DNA of 56,933 nucleotides from Cochliopodium minus (Eukaryota > Discosea > Himatismenida > Cochliopodiidae). Under the pieces are notes generated by a model. That model was not told where the DNA came from, searched no databases, and saw only the letters and a list, made by a program, of their open reading frames with translations. The DNA is taken from NCBI GenBank assembly GCA_024220525.1, contig JAMYWO010000010.1, positions 55,236 through 112,168 on the forward strand, written 5' to 3'. Shown one piece after another: positions 33,460-45,426 of the stretch. How positions within the stretch are numbered: position 1 is the stretch's first letter; every line of letters begins with the position of its first letter. The position numbers and the translations under genes were made by a program.

Positions 33460-33934
33460 TCAAGTCTTTTCGAAGATGGAATGATCTTTTTTTTTACAGA
33501 AAAATTTTTTGATCTTTTTTTCAATTCAAACTATATAAAAATCAAATTAAAAAATTTTGAATTCTTTCTATATTCCTTATCATTTATCGGATTTGGATAG
33601 ATCAAATTTGAAAGTATATTATACTTTATAAATGATTTTTATAATACAGTTTTGGTGGGAAAGTGGGATTGATTTCTGGAGTATTTTTGTTGCTTAAAAT
33701 AAGTCTTGATTTTTGGATCAATTCTTATATCCAGACAGATATATAAATCCCATCGATTTTATATTGCTAATAGGAAATCTCAATTTGATTAATTGAAAAT
33801 ACAAATGCTTTTGGGATACTTCTTAAAGCTTTTCAAATTGTTTCTTTTTATCTTTTGATAGATTTGCTATTTGATGAATATGCAATATAAGAAATTGAAA
33901 TATATTTATAAAATAAAATTTGAATTTTAAAAAG
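33460..33934. other. Intergenic, A/T-rich
   Basis: Nothing recognised between the phosphatase and enoyl-CoA hydratase genes except A/T runs and an A-rich leader before the next ATG. Confidence 0.55.
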
Positions 33935-34929
33935 ATGAATCAGGAAGTAATCTATAGTGTGGAGAATGGTTCTGCTATTATCACTTTGAATAGACCAAAT
34001 AGAGGTAAATAAAACTTGATACATAGGATTTCTGAATATTCCTTAAAATTATAGCTAATTCCCTCAATTCTGAGATGTCATTGAAGGTTATTGAATCCAT
34101 TAAAAAATCAGAAGAAGATATCAATGTTCATTGTGTTGTGATAACAGGAAATGGAAAATTTTTTTGCACAGGGATGGATCTTTCTGGTGCTTTGAGCTCA
34201 GGTATGTTTTATAAGACAATTTTCTTTCAATAAAGAACTCGATTAAAAAAGATGGAAATAATGATCCAAGCAAATTATTTGATTCCATTTATGAATGCAA
34301 AAAACCCACCATTGCAAAAATAAATGGACCTGTGATTGGAGGTATATGGAAAAAAAAATCCTTTTATTATTAGTTCAAAATAAGTTTTTGAAAAGGTGGA
34401 TTGGGTATTATGTTTGCATGTGATGTGAGAATATTATCAGATCTATCCTATTTACAATTTTCTGAAGTTTTGAGAGGAATAGCCCCTGCATATATCTCTG
34501 GTAAAGAAATATATAATATAACCAAACGTAATGTATTTTCTCTTATATTTGATACAAGTATATATTGTGAAGGAGTTAGGATTATTCAAATCAAAGCAAT
34601 ATATGATGAGCGGAGAGAAAGTTGATATAAATGAAATTGGAAAAGGAGATTATGTAACCAAAATAGTTCCTCATCTTGAATTAGATAAAGCAACAAATCA
34701 TTATATTGAATTATTCAAAAAATCAGCACCCAATGCTTTATCCAAAATCAAAGAATTGGTCAAATTTGTTTCAGAGAATAAAAAGATTGATAATTTGAAA
34801 AAGGCTTCTGTTGTTTTTGATTGGATGATGAAGAGTGAGGAGGCACAATATGGAATCAATTCATTTTTACAAAAACAAATCCCAAATTGGAAGGAATTCC
34901 ACAGCAATAAAGGCCATTCAAAACTCTAA
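33935..34929 (+). CDS. Enoyl-CoA hydratase/isomerase (crotonase) family protein
   Basis: Five exons give about 245 residues: VIYSVENGSAIITLNRPNR, then ANSLNSEMSLKVIESI, VVITGNGKFFCTGMDLSG (oxyanion-hole region), KKPTIAKINGPVIGG, GLGIMFACDVRILSD, FSEVLRGIAPAYIS, then KELGLFKSKQYMMSGEKVD and a C-terminal helix ending KGHSKL. The crotonase fold acts on enoyl-CoA thioesters. Only one of the two usual catalytic Glu positions is apparent (FSEV); the other is not acidic (GGLGIMFACD), so an isomerase or a relative is more likely than a classic hydratase. A 31-nt intron (34528-34558) is needed to keep the frame. The final SKL is a canonical type-1 peroxisomal targeting signal, so the enzyme is probably peroxisomal. 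Confidence 0.87.
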
Positions 34930-35198
34930 TTTTAAAAAATAAAATAATTTTACTCTCAATGTTGGTTTGATGACAAAACTTATTTCAGTTTAACTATAAG
35001 AATTCAGAGTAATATTATACTGAATTCTTTTTCTCATACTTTTCTTATTTTTAATAGTGAATTATTACTAATTTTTAATTCATTTTTTATAAATAAAAAA
35101 ATCTTCATAAAAAATAAAAAAAAAAAAAAAAAAACTCAGTATCTGAATAAAGAAAAGTAAACTACTTCATTTATTAATCTAATATTTAAAATAATAAA

Positions 35199-35471
35199 AT
35201 GCCAAGACTCAATAAAAATAAAAATACCTATAATCTCATTCTCAAAGTTTCTGTAATCAATGGTAAAAGAAACATTATCAAGGTAACTCCAAAGGTAACT
35301 CTTAGCAAGAAAAGAAATTCCCTTTCAAACTCCCAAAAGAAATGCGTAAGAAATCTTCCAAAGCCAAAACATGTGGAACCAATTTATGAATCCCCTGAAG
35401 AGAAGGAAATCAAGTTTTTTGGTATAAACTCATATGGATCTAATTTCTCATCTGATTTGCTGGTTTTTTAA
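35199..35471 (+). CDS. Small basic protein, unrecognised
   Basis: A single open frame of 90 residues from MPRLNKNKNTYN, with LSKKRNSLSNSQKKC and VEPIYESPEEKEIKFFG. The first two thirds are strongly basic, the C-terminus neutral. It has an A-rich leader like the neighbouring genes and looks translated (balanced codons, no homopolymer tract). No family is recognised; a nucleic-acid-binding or regulatory peptide is possible. Confidence 0.45.
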   Translation: MPRLNKNKNTYNLILKVSVINGKRNIIKVTPKVTLSKKRNSLSNSQKKCVRNLPKPKHVEPIYESPEEKEIKFFGINSYGSNFSSDLLVF

Positions 35472-36000
35472 AAAAATCCCTCTTTATTTATTATCTTCCA
35501 ATATTATAATCAACAATATTCTTTAATATTTTTATAATATTTGTAAAATATAAATTTAGCTCGATCGCCTTTTTAATAATTTGTATTATTACCTTTTCTG
35601 TTTAAATAAATAATTTTTCATTAAAACTAAAATCTGTTTCAAAAAAAATTTTTTTATTTCATCTCAACTCATTATAATTACTCTTTTCAAACAATTTATA
35701 TTTATTAAAAATAAGTTTTTTTTTTTCTTTCCTTTTCTGAATTGAGACATATTATTAGAAAAAAATATAATGAACATCTTCAAAAATTATCAAAAAGTAA
35801 AATATTTCTCCCAAACTTGTTAAGTAAGCTATTTAAATGTCCTGCATCACATGTTTTGATCCTTTGTAAGAAGGATAAAAGTGTACAATCTTAATATTCC
35901 TATATTGGGAAAGAATGTGCTTACATCATTTTTTTTAATTTATTGGAAAATTACAAGAATTTAATAAAGACTTTAATATAATAATTTTTGTCTTTTCATT
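35472..36000. other. Convergent intergenic region
   Basis: 529 bp between a plus-strand and a minus-strand gene end. A/T-rich; both 3' UTRs should lie here. No ORF or RNA gene recognised. Confidence 0.55.
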
Positions 36001-39000
36001 TTATAATTTGGAGAAAGTTTCACAGTATGAATCATCAGAAATACCTTGGTGAGAGTAACGAACAGGAAGAGGAACTACAGTGGCACCCTTGATGTTCAAA
36101 GAATTCCACATTCTCTCCAATTTGTCAATTATCCCTTCATCCAAAACAATAGCAAATATAGCATCATAACCTTTTTTTTGTTCAGAAAAATATGTTTATA
36201 TTAAAAATATTAATTATTGGACAAAAAAGAAAACCTCCTGCTCCAGGAACTCCAGAAATCAAAACACCTGGAAAATTATTAGTTTTGTCTATCAACTCTG
36301 TTTGTTGAGGTGGCTCGATTGGAGTGTTAGAAAGATCTCCCATTTTCTTCAGATTACTTCTTATCTTTTCAAACACATTTCTGATTTCAAACAAGACGAT
36401 ACCTATTTTTTTTTTGAAGAAAATGCATATTTTTTTTTTTATTTTTTTTTTTTAATTACCAATATCACTTTTTGTATCCCAATTTTGGTAGCTTTTTTTC
36501 GAATGTTCCAAACGAAATTTTTGGAAAGTAGAAGGATCAGAGGTTTCCAATTCTGATAATCTGATTTTTTCGAAAATAAAAATTAAAAAAATGATTATTT
36601 TTATTCCATATTTTATTTAACCTTTTGAACAATAATTCTACTTTTTGGTTTTCTGTGGACAAAGTTTGCCAAATAGTGTTCACTTCTTTTCCTACTTTGG
36701 GATCTTTTCTGGAATTCATCACATTTTTTGCCATTGAGGGACTAAAACAATATTTTTTAAAGTTTTAAATTTTTTTTTTAAATATTTTTTATTTATTTAA
36801 ATATTTGTAATTTTTTTTTAAAACATTTTTTTTGCCTTTCAGAACCTGCGCTTATATCGGCCAACACGATGTTAAGTCCTTTTGGAAGTACGAAAGGGTT
36901 CACTTCGCAGTCCCATTTCGTGTTATTTCCCGAAAAATTGAGAGTGTCCAACAAGACTTTAGTTTCTACACTTCCTTTTGAAAAATTTAAAAAAATGTTT
37001 AAACAATAAAATGTTTAGAAAAAAAATTCAAATAATGAGGAATATGAAAAATTAAAAAATTAATAATAACAAATCCAAAAAATAAAAAAAAAAAAAATTC
37101 AAAATAAAAATAGCATAAAAAAAAAAAAACAAATAAAAAAAAAAAAAGAATTTTAAAACAAAAGTAAATAAATTTAAAATAATTTTTTTTAAAAAATTAC
37201 CTTTAATGGCATTGTTGAGGAGACTATCTAAGATGTCGGAAGAAAATCTTTTGTAGATGTGAGAACCATAACAAGCAGAAGAAACATCGAAACCACTCCC
37301 TATTTTCCCTTGAGCGAGGCAATGGCAAAACTGAGCGAGGTTGTGGCATTTCTCGATCGAATCGAGTTTACTCTTAATTACTTTGTCATTTTTCGGAAAG
37401 TCCAAAATTTCGAAATGTTGTAATAAAGAAGACACGATACTTTTTTTTTTTTTTTTTTTCAAAAAATGATTCAAAATTAATATGATTTTAAAATCAACAT
37501 CAAAATTTTTTGATTTTAGATTAATTTTCAAATTAAATGTAAAACAAAATTAATTTTTTTTTGTTTTTTAAAATTTTTTTGATATTGGATTTATTTGAAT
37601 GAGAATGTTTTTATTTTAAGGTTGTTTTTGTTGATCGCCCTTGTTTGTACATAAACAAAATCAATATTTTTTTTTTCAGAAAGGGTATATTTTGTTTTAA
37701 ATTTTTTTTTATTTCAGATATTTAATTTACAATAATTTTTATTTCATACTTTTTTTTGACATTAAACATTTAATTTTAAACCAAATTTGAATATCTTATT
37801 TTTTTTTTAATTAATTAATCAATTTTTTTTTTTTACCTAGTGACCATGGCAGCAGAAGAACCCAAACCAGTCTTCTTCATCTCGTGGATGGAAGAGAGAA
37901 AATTTCCAAAAGGAATTTTTTCAAAAGAAGAAGACAAAAGAGGGAGTTCCTTCTGCTTGAGATAGTCGAGCTGGGAATAAAAGGAGTTGTCCCCTATGAT
38001 CACGATCCTCAATCTCTTTAGATTCATTCTCTCCTCAAAAATTTCTTTGGAGGTTACTCCCTTGATCACTTGCAAGGTGTAGATCACTGCTGTTTCGATG
38101 TAGGGGTTCTTTCCTTTCCTAAAAATCATTTCATTTTTTTTTTTTTTTTTTTTTTGTTATGTTTGATCCTATTTTTTTTTTAAAAAAAACTGTTAACACC
38201 AACTATTATTATTATTGAAATTTTTTTTCTTTTTTGTTTTTGTCATAAATTTTTATTTTAAAAGAGTTTTTTTTTTTTGATTTTTTAAATAATCACAAAT
38301 TAGGAAATGTAAAAAATTTATGTAAAAATGTATTTAGAAAAGAGCCAGTTCTTCAATATTTTAGGTTGTATGTAAAAAACTTGAATTCGAAGTTTTTTAG
38401 AAACAAATTTTTTAATCATTTCAAGTATAATTATAAATCATGTGATTAGTGTTTGCTTGATAATGTTCATAAAAATTTCATATTAATTGCTCTTTAAAAA
38501 ATAATTTTATTATATTGGAAGATTGAAAATTTGTTAGTATCAAATGATGATATGATTATATTCAATCAATTTATATACTATCATATCTTGAAATATAAAA
38601 ATTGATCCAAATTATATTGCATATTAAATTGTTACAAAAAAATTTTCATTCCAATTATTAAAAGAGATATTATTTATAATATTATAATATTCTGAGTAAT
38701 ATACAAAATAAGATTAGATATCAGGATGTTTGATTACATTTTGGAATTCAAAATAATATTATTTTGTTACGGAGTGAGATTTATTTGATCCTCTTTCCAA
38801 TCCAACACATATCTTTCCTGATATTTGAATTGGGGACTTTCTATCTTCAATTCAATCTGTCTATCTGAAGAGCCCAATTTAGGATCATTGGATTCAGAGA
38901 CGACAGTACTATAAAATCTTGAGGAGCCCGCAATAACTATGCCAGTATTGGGTCTTTCCAAAATTAAATAACCACCAGTGATCAATGCTTTACCTGGACA

Positions 39001-39024
39001 GCTTGTTGTTGTTCTTTTCTGCAT
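36001..39024 (-). CDS. Phosphomevalonate kinase (GHMP family)
   Basis: Minus-strand exons from the ATG at 39024: TTTSCPGKALITGGYLILER (GHMP motif 1), LRIVIIGDNSFYSQ, KKTGLGSSAAMVT (ATP-binding motif 2, PxxxGLGSSAA), GKIGSGFDVSSACYGS, a middle region with NPFVLPKGLNIVLADISAGS, GVLISGVPGAGG then YDAIFAIVLDE (motif 3), and a C-terminal PLPVRYSHQGIS. The order and the SPGKALI(T)GGYLVLE start are those of eukaryotic ERG8-type phosphomevalonate kinase, which makes mevalonate diphosphate for isoprenoid and sterol synthesis. The gene has about seven introns. The first, 38128-38768, is long for this locus (about 640 bp). All three GHMP motifs are intact. Confidence 0.9.
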
Positions 39025-39728
39025 TAATCGATTTTTTTTAATTAATATTTATTGAATAAATTTTTTTTAAAAAAATAGAAGCTTTTTTTATTCCTCATCA
39101 CATTAACTATCATCTTTGGAAACTGACGTACAATTGCTTGTCTATGTGATGTCCAATGCAAATGTCTGTTCTAAAAGAAAACTAACCATTTGGGAATTAG
39201 ATAAATAAAACCTTTACAGATTGAAACTGAGACATTTAATCAAAAAATGAGGGGTATAATGCTGAGATACCATTATTTATTGTTCCATGTAATTTACGTT
39301 TCTGTGTATCTTTGAAAAATTTTCACTCTTCAGCTATACTTAGGATTGGATTTTATAAGCAGGTGAAAACATTCTTCATTGTGACTTTGCAACAATAGGG
39401 GATATCTACAAATAGTATTCCAAATTCCTGAAATAAACAAAAAAATAAAAAATATCAACTTTTTTTATGGGTTAAAAGTTCTTCTTCAATCAATTTAAAA
39501 AATAAAACTAAAAATGTCAAACAAGGTCACATTTAACTGACAGATACTTTTCAGATTAAAAATACAATTTTCAGTTTGTTCTTGTTTTGAGGCTTTTAAT
39601 TATTTAAAATCAAATTTTAATTTTCAAAGAATTTTTTTAAAATACCATCAATAATCACTTTGCTATGTTTTGTTTTGATATTCTAGAATATTCTATTTTT
39701 TAAACGAAAATCATTAAAAATAAAAAAA
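39025..39728. other. Divergent intergenic region with a less A/T-biased block
   Basis: 704 bp between divergent genes. Positions 39070-39430 have a more even base composition than other intergenic DNA here and lack homopolymer runs. No ORF of note and no tRNA or snRNA that I recognise. It may hold a non-coding RNA or a regulatory block. Confidence 0.3.
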
Positions 39729-41939
39729 ATGAAAATAATTTTTCTCTCTTTAATTTTATTTGTATTTTCTTGCCATTGTTACAACTATACCAACCCTGTC
39801 TGGAATGAAGATTTTGCGGTGAGTTGCAAGCGAAAAATATTTATTTATATAAAATGATTATTTTCATAATGAATGTTAGTCTCATCATCCAATTGATGCG
39901 ACAATCGAATCACAAATACAATAATATAAATAATTTAATATTTATATTTCATAATTCCTTTTTGATTCTGAAATTTTATTCAATCAGCCACCTTTTATGA
40001 TCATATTGCAATTTTGAACCACTCTATACATTGGTTAAATAAATATTCTTAAATCCAAAATAATATTTATTTTCATTAAGGATCCCTTCATTTTATCTCC
40101 ATACAGAACACCCAACTACAGCCCATCTTCAAAGACATTCTATGCGTATGGAACCAATAAACCAAACTATCTTTTGCAAGTGATGTCATCCAACGATTCT
40201 GTACACTGGACATTTCACGGAGAACCCTTGAAGGAATTGCCAAAATGGGCAAACAGAAATACAAAATCCTTAACTTGGTAAGAATAAAAAAAAAAAAAAT
40301 AGATTTTCATCCAATAATCAATCAAGGGCGCCTGTAAATCTTTTTCAAAAAAATAATATTATTTTTTATAATTTATAATTTTTTTATATTTATAAAAATA
40401 ATATTTTTTTAAATTTATTTAATATGTATTTTATTCAATCAATTTTTTTTCAGACCGTTGTTTGTTTGAGCGAAACAAAGTATGTCATGTTTTACACCAC
40501 AAGAAGTGTTGGTCTTGACTGCCAATGTGTCAGCAGAGCTGTTGCATCTTCTCCACTGGGCCCATTTGTAGATGGTAAAAATTTCATTAATTATTTTTCA
40601 ATATTTTTAAATTTACAATCAATTTTTTTTATTTTTTATTTTTTTTTTTATTATTTACTATTTTTTAAAATATTTTTATTTGTTTTGTTAAAATTAACTT
40701 TAATTTTTTTTTTTAAGACTCTGATGCTCCTCTTGTTTGCCAAAAATCCATTGGTGGAAGCATAGATCCATCTTATCATTATGTGGAACAAACCAACAGC
40801 TACTGGCTTGTTTGGAAAAACGATGGAAACTCTATTAGTAATAAAATAATTTTTTTTTAATTTTTTATTTATATTTATTTTTAATTTAAAAAAATTTCTT
40901 TTAATTCCAATAATTTTTTTTTTCATTTAATTTTTCATTTTTTTTTTTCATTTTTTTTTTCGTTTTCCATTCACACCAAAGATGTCAAGTGCCACATTTG
41001 GACGCAACAATTAACTGCAGACTGTCTTGGATTCACTGGGCAAGTAACTGAGTTGATAGAACAAGGTTCGGATGAATAAACATTTAATCTAACAAATTTA
41101 AGCCATTTGTTTTTTTTAGATCAAACATGGGAGGGAGTTTTAGTAGAAGCGCCTGTATTATAATTTATTATTTAATTATTGTTAATAATTTTTATTATTT
41201 TTTTTTTGTTTTTTAACCTATTTATTTTATTAATTTTTTATTGATTTTATTTTATTATTTAATTATTTTTTAATTCATTTTATTTTTAAAAGTCAATGAT
41301 AAATATTTCGAACGTCTACTATCTCTTGTACTCTGCTCAAATGTACAACACTTACCAATATTCAGTCGGTTTTGCTAGATGCAAATCGCATGTTGGACCT
41401 TGTGAGAAACCATACCAAGCAGTAAAACCAAATATTTTTTTTTTATTTTTAGTCTTATTGTCATCTTTTTTTTTTTATTAAAGCCTGTTTTAGGGTTTAA
41501 AGGTCTTGGTAATAATTCATATTTTTCAAAAAAAAATATTTTTTTTTGACCTTTTATTATTTTTATTTAAGTTTGGGGACCTGGTGGGTATGGAAATAAT
41601 TTTAAATTAATTTAAAATTATTTTGCAACAATTTTTTTTTTTTATGATCTTTCAAAACAGGGCCGAATTTTACTATGATCAAAACAAAAATTTGGTTGAA
41701 TTTTTTAACAAATTTTTTTATTAATTTTTTTTAAAAAGGAATTTTTTTAACAAATTTTTTAATTAATTTTTTTTTTTAAAAAAAACTTTTAAAAGATGAT
41801 TTGCTATCATGGTTATAAGGCACCTTACTTGTACACTAATGGGGGTTTTCGTTCTTTGAGAATTGATAGGGTAGAAATCGACAAATATGGCAACATTGAC
41901 ATTAGAGGTCCTACTTTTGAGCCCATCAACATAAATTGA
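39729..41939 (+). CDS. Secreted GH43-like glycoside hydrolase built from micro-exons
   Basis: MKIIFLSLILFVFSCHC is a signal peptide. NYTNPVWNEDFA joins in phase to DPFILSPYR (catalytic base Asp region). Exon 2 ends ...LTW, where a 7-nt exon (40327-40333) supplies the end of TGG GCG CCT. It joins to VVCLSETKYVMFYTTRS, giving the GH43 hallmark W-A-P-x-V. Then come GGSIDPSYHYVEQTNSYW, CHIWTQQLTADC, QTWEGVLVEAP (acid Glu region), NVYYLLYSAQMYNTYQYSVG, two tiny exons of 19 nt (41484-41502) and 12 nt (41572-41583) reaching VWGPG, and MICYHGYKAPYLY. GH43 enzymes cut arabinan or xylan side chains; digestion of plant or bacterial food is the likely role. The junction before MICYHG is unresolved. Confidence 0.8.
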
Positions 41940-42056
41940 AGATCTTTGATTTCTTTGAAGATTTAATAATAAAAAAATTAATTTTAAGTTAAATCAATAT
42001 AAAAATCTTTATTTTTGAAAAAAAAAAAAAAAAAAAATAAAGATTCAAAACAAAAA

Positions 42057-42875
42057 ATGCTCTACGATCCAAAATTTCTTGATCAATACCTCGAAATGGA
42101 ACAATTTTATTTTGGTTTCTATAAACCAAGAAAAATAAACTTGGATAAACCCTTATATCTCGATAACATCTCCTCCCCCAGAAATGCGATAAGAGCTTTG
42201 TATTTTTTATTCGATTCCCTATTCAAACGAAATAATGTGGGAGAATGCTACGTGATGTGGAAGAATAACAAATATAGAATACAGAAAAATGGTAATTCTC
42301 TTGATGCTTCTTTTAAACCAAATATGAAACATAATATGTCACTCACATACATCTAACCAATATGATAATGTATTTTATCACTATGAACTAGAATAAATTT
42401 TTTTTTGCTTTTGTCATTATTTAATTATTATTTAATAGCAACAGAATCACAGCCATGGAATTTCATTTTGAACCCAGGATACAATTATGAGACCTTGAGC
42501 AATATATTGGAGAAGAGGGAGGAGAAAATCAACAAGAAAACCATCTCTTTGCTTCTCTTGTTAGAGATAGTGAGAAGACAAGCACCAAATGATAGATTCA
42601 ACACATTTCCCATCTCAAGAGCAATTTCCTCATTTGATTATCTCCTCTATAAAAAGCATCATGAAAATAAATTTGAGGATATCGAGGGCAAGAATCTTTT
42701 TCAAGGTGATCTTGGTGTTTTTGTTGGTTCTGCAGAGCAAAGAAAGCAGGCATTCGAAAAGATCATTCAAAAAGAGGGACAACAATTTTTTTATTGGCAA
42801 TTTATAGATTCCTTGGTTGATCTATTTGCCAATTGGAGGGCTTTTAATCAATTCATCAATAACCTATCGGAATAG
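42057..42875 (+). CDS. Unrecognised two-exon protein
   Basis: Spliced at 42293/42438 in phase, it gives about 225 residues: MLYDPKFLDQYLEMEQFY, NISSPRNAIRALYFLFDSLF, ECYVMWKNNKYRIQKN, then ATESQPWNFILNPGYNYETL, KKTISLLLLLEIVRRQAPN and a C-terminal helix FIDSLVDLFANWRAFNQFIN. It is mostly helical, with no signal peptide or membrane segment. I do not recognise the family. The frame is intact and A runs precede the ATG. Confidence 0.7.
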
Positions 42876-43116
42876 ATCTGTGAAGAAAAAAAAATTTGTC
42901 ACATTTCAATCAAATAATAAAAACTTTTTTTCAAGATATTTTAACGATAAAAAAAAATCATTCATCTTTTTTGATATTTACATACAGTTCATGGTGATTC
43001 GCATAATTATGTAGAAGTTTTCCAAATTACAAGCATTATTATTGATCAAAATATATTAACGAGAATGAAATTTAATAAAAATTGAAAACCTTCAATCCCT
43101 TTTCAATTTGATCAAA

Positions 43117-43944
43117 ATGAATAAAAATTGGTGGTTAGATAATAAGATAAAATCAGTTTTAAAAAACAATGGGGTATTGGATTTATTTTTCATGGGAGGA
43201 TTATTTGGAGATATTGATGAGGAAGGGGATTTAGATTTGATTTATCTCACAGATATCTTGAAGAAAAACAATACAATTAAAGAATTGATATTTGATTCAA
43301 GAATAGAAATAGAAGAGGATTGGAATTATTTTTTTGGACAATTAAATTCGTTTGATTCATTGATTCATCTATCCCTTGACCACATCTTAGAAAATAATAA
43401 AGAAATTTTTTTTAAGGGATTGAATGGGAATAAGAATTTGCAAAGATTGACCATCTCAAACGAAAATTTGATTAAATGCAATCTTTTCTTTGAATTCCTC
43501 AAGAATAACACAACTTTAAAATCTCTCACCATTTATTTTTACGTTCAATCCAATTTTTTTATAAAATCTCTTTCTCAAAGCATGAAATACAACAAAACCT
43601 TGGAAGAGCTTGTTTTTGATCAATACATCCTTGATATAAATGAAGAAGATTTAAATGATATTTTCAATTTAGTCAAGGACAACCACTCTTTAAAGATCTT
43701 CAGAGCTAACATTGGTGCCAAGTACCAGAAAATACTTGCTTACTTTTTAGAGTGCAACAAAAAATGGGAAGTTTCCATTCACAAAAGTTGTTGTGTTCAC
43801 TTCCAGAACTCTATCTCTACTTTTTTGCTGATTTTGAAAAGAAATAAAGTTAAAATCCCCAAATTTGTTTTGTTCGAGATTATCAAGAAGGTTGACAGAA
43901 AATCATTCTTCGATATTTCCTCTCCCCAATCGACTACAAACTAA
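43117..43944 (+). CDS. Leucine-rich-repeat protein
   Basis: Single-exon frame from ATG 43117 (MNKNWWLDNKIKSVLKNN), about 275 residues. Repeats follow the ribonuclease-inhibitor-like pattern: LTDILKKNNTIKELIFDS, LNSFDSLIHLSLDHI, LNGNKNLQRLTISNEN, LKNNTTLKSLTIYF, MKYNKTLEELVFD, VKDNHSLKIFRANIG. After the repeats comes a conserved tail NKKWEVSIHKS, then STFLLILKRNKVKIPKFVLF. The same tail ends the truncated LRR gene at 12617-13183. LRRs serve as protein-binding platforms; no catalytic domain is present. Confidence 0.8.
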   Translation: MNKNWWLDNKIKSVLKNNGVLDLFFMGGLFGDIDEEGDLDLIYLTDILKKNNTIKELIFDSRIEIEEDWNYFFGQLNSFDSLIHLSLDHILENNKEIFFKGLNGNKNLQRLTISNENLIKCNLFFEFLKNNTTLKSLTIYFYVQSNFFIKSLSQSMKYNKTLEELVFDQYILDINEEDLNDIFNLVKDNHSLKIFRANIGAKYQKILAYFLECNKKWEVSIHKSCCVHFQNSISTFLLILKRNKVKIPKFVLFEIIKKVDRKSFFDISSPQSTTN

Positions 43945-44189
43945 TTCTAATTAACCAACAATACCAATAAAGATTTTTTTATTTCAACTGTATGAAAATT
44001 GATAGAAGGATATAAAGAAATGAAAAACAATTAAACTCGCCTTAAAGTATTTTTAAAATATTGATAACTTTTGGAAAAGAAAGTTAAAAATTTATTGGGA
44101 GGATCATTCATTTAAATAATAATTTTAAATTAGAGAAATACTTTTATTAACATTATTCATAAATAATTTAACCTTTTCAAAAAAAAAAA

Positions 44190-45426
44190 TCATAACTCTT
44201 TCTTCAATTCCTGCACCTTCTTTTCGATCCTCCTCATCTTGGTGTCGATGTTGGACAAGTTGATGATGAGATCCAAAGAAGACTTGAAGTGATTCTGGGA
44301 GTTTTTCAACTTGTTTGAAGGCAAGTAACCAAACCAATAACTTTAAATAAAAAAAAAATGAGAAAATAAACAAAAAAATTTGAACAGCTTAAAAAAGGTA
44401 ATATGAAAAAAAAAAACACTATTAAATAATAAAAAAAAACATTTTACAGAGGATCTTTGTTTTCTTTTTTCTCTGTCTTTTCGGTTGTAGTTATTTCAGT
44501 GGTTGTGCTTTGTTCGTTGGGGTTTTTGTTGGTTTTTCTTTGTCGCAGGCCTCCGCTCTCCTTTGACTCCACCCCAAAACTGGGGACTTCATCGATATCC
44601 TATTAAAATGGAGATCATGAAAAAAAGATGTAAACAAATGTATTTCAGTATTCAGCTTTGTAAAAATATGGATCCATTGATCAAATTAATAGTTATCTTA
44701 TATGTTGAGATATAAAATTTGTGGCAAGATTAAAATTCCCACAAAAAAATTTTCATTATATTATATGGCCAAATATTTGATTTCTGAAGTTGGATAGTGT
44801 TTAAATTTTAATGTTAAAAGTTAAATGCAATTGATAAAAAATTTCATATATTCAGTATAATTAGATGTTAGTTTAATGGGTAGCTGAGATTTTGATATAT
44901 GACTAAATTCCATTAATGTATGGAAACATATATTTTAAATTTTATGGATGATTGCAACATAGATAATGATGGAATTCACTTTTAGTTGGTTCACTTTATA
45001 TTTGATGTATGTGTTCTTTTATGGAATTTTCTCTTTCTATTTCTTTAATTTTTTTTACCTGATTTTTTGATTTTTGTATTTGATCATCTTCATCTATCTC
45101 CAAGAAAGTGCTGGCCTTCATATTATTGTCATATTCTTTTTGAGTAATGGATACCAAGCCAGACATGCTCCTTCCAGAACTGAATCTAGCTTGACTGATC
45201 TCCCATATGCCCTATTATATTAATATAAGATTGTTATGAGGATTGATATTGTGTTTCTTTTACTGATTTGAATTTGGATTGTAATAGTTCTTTGAGTTTT
45301 TGATATTGATCGAAATAATCGAAATATTCCAACATTAATTCGTCCAATTGAAGATTGGGTGTTTCTTTATCCTAATTAATTACAGAATTTAAAAATAATA
45401 TTTGAATAATTCACTTTGACAAACCA
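44190..45426 (-). CDS. Vma22/CCDC115-like V-ATPase assembly factor
   Basis: Exons on the minus strand give (M)DKETPNLQLDELMLEYFD, YFDQYQKLKELLQSKFKS, GIWEISQARFSSGRSMSGL, QKEYDNNMKASTFLEI, a Ser/Thr-rich linker with GGLRQRKTNKNPNEQ, then DPLYWFGYLPSNKLKNSQNH, FKSSLDLIINLSNIDTKM and KVQELKKEL*. The two-helix start, 'G...ls.AR', and 'DPL.WFG.L....Lk.aQ..F...l' are the marks of CCDC115/Vma22, which helps assemble the V-ATPase V0 sector at the ER. The predicted first coding exon is only the ATG (45424-45426), followed directly by a GT donor. The linker between the halves is longer and more polar than the domains. Confidence 0.75.
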
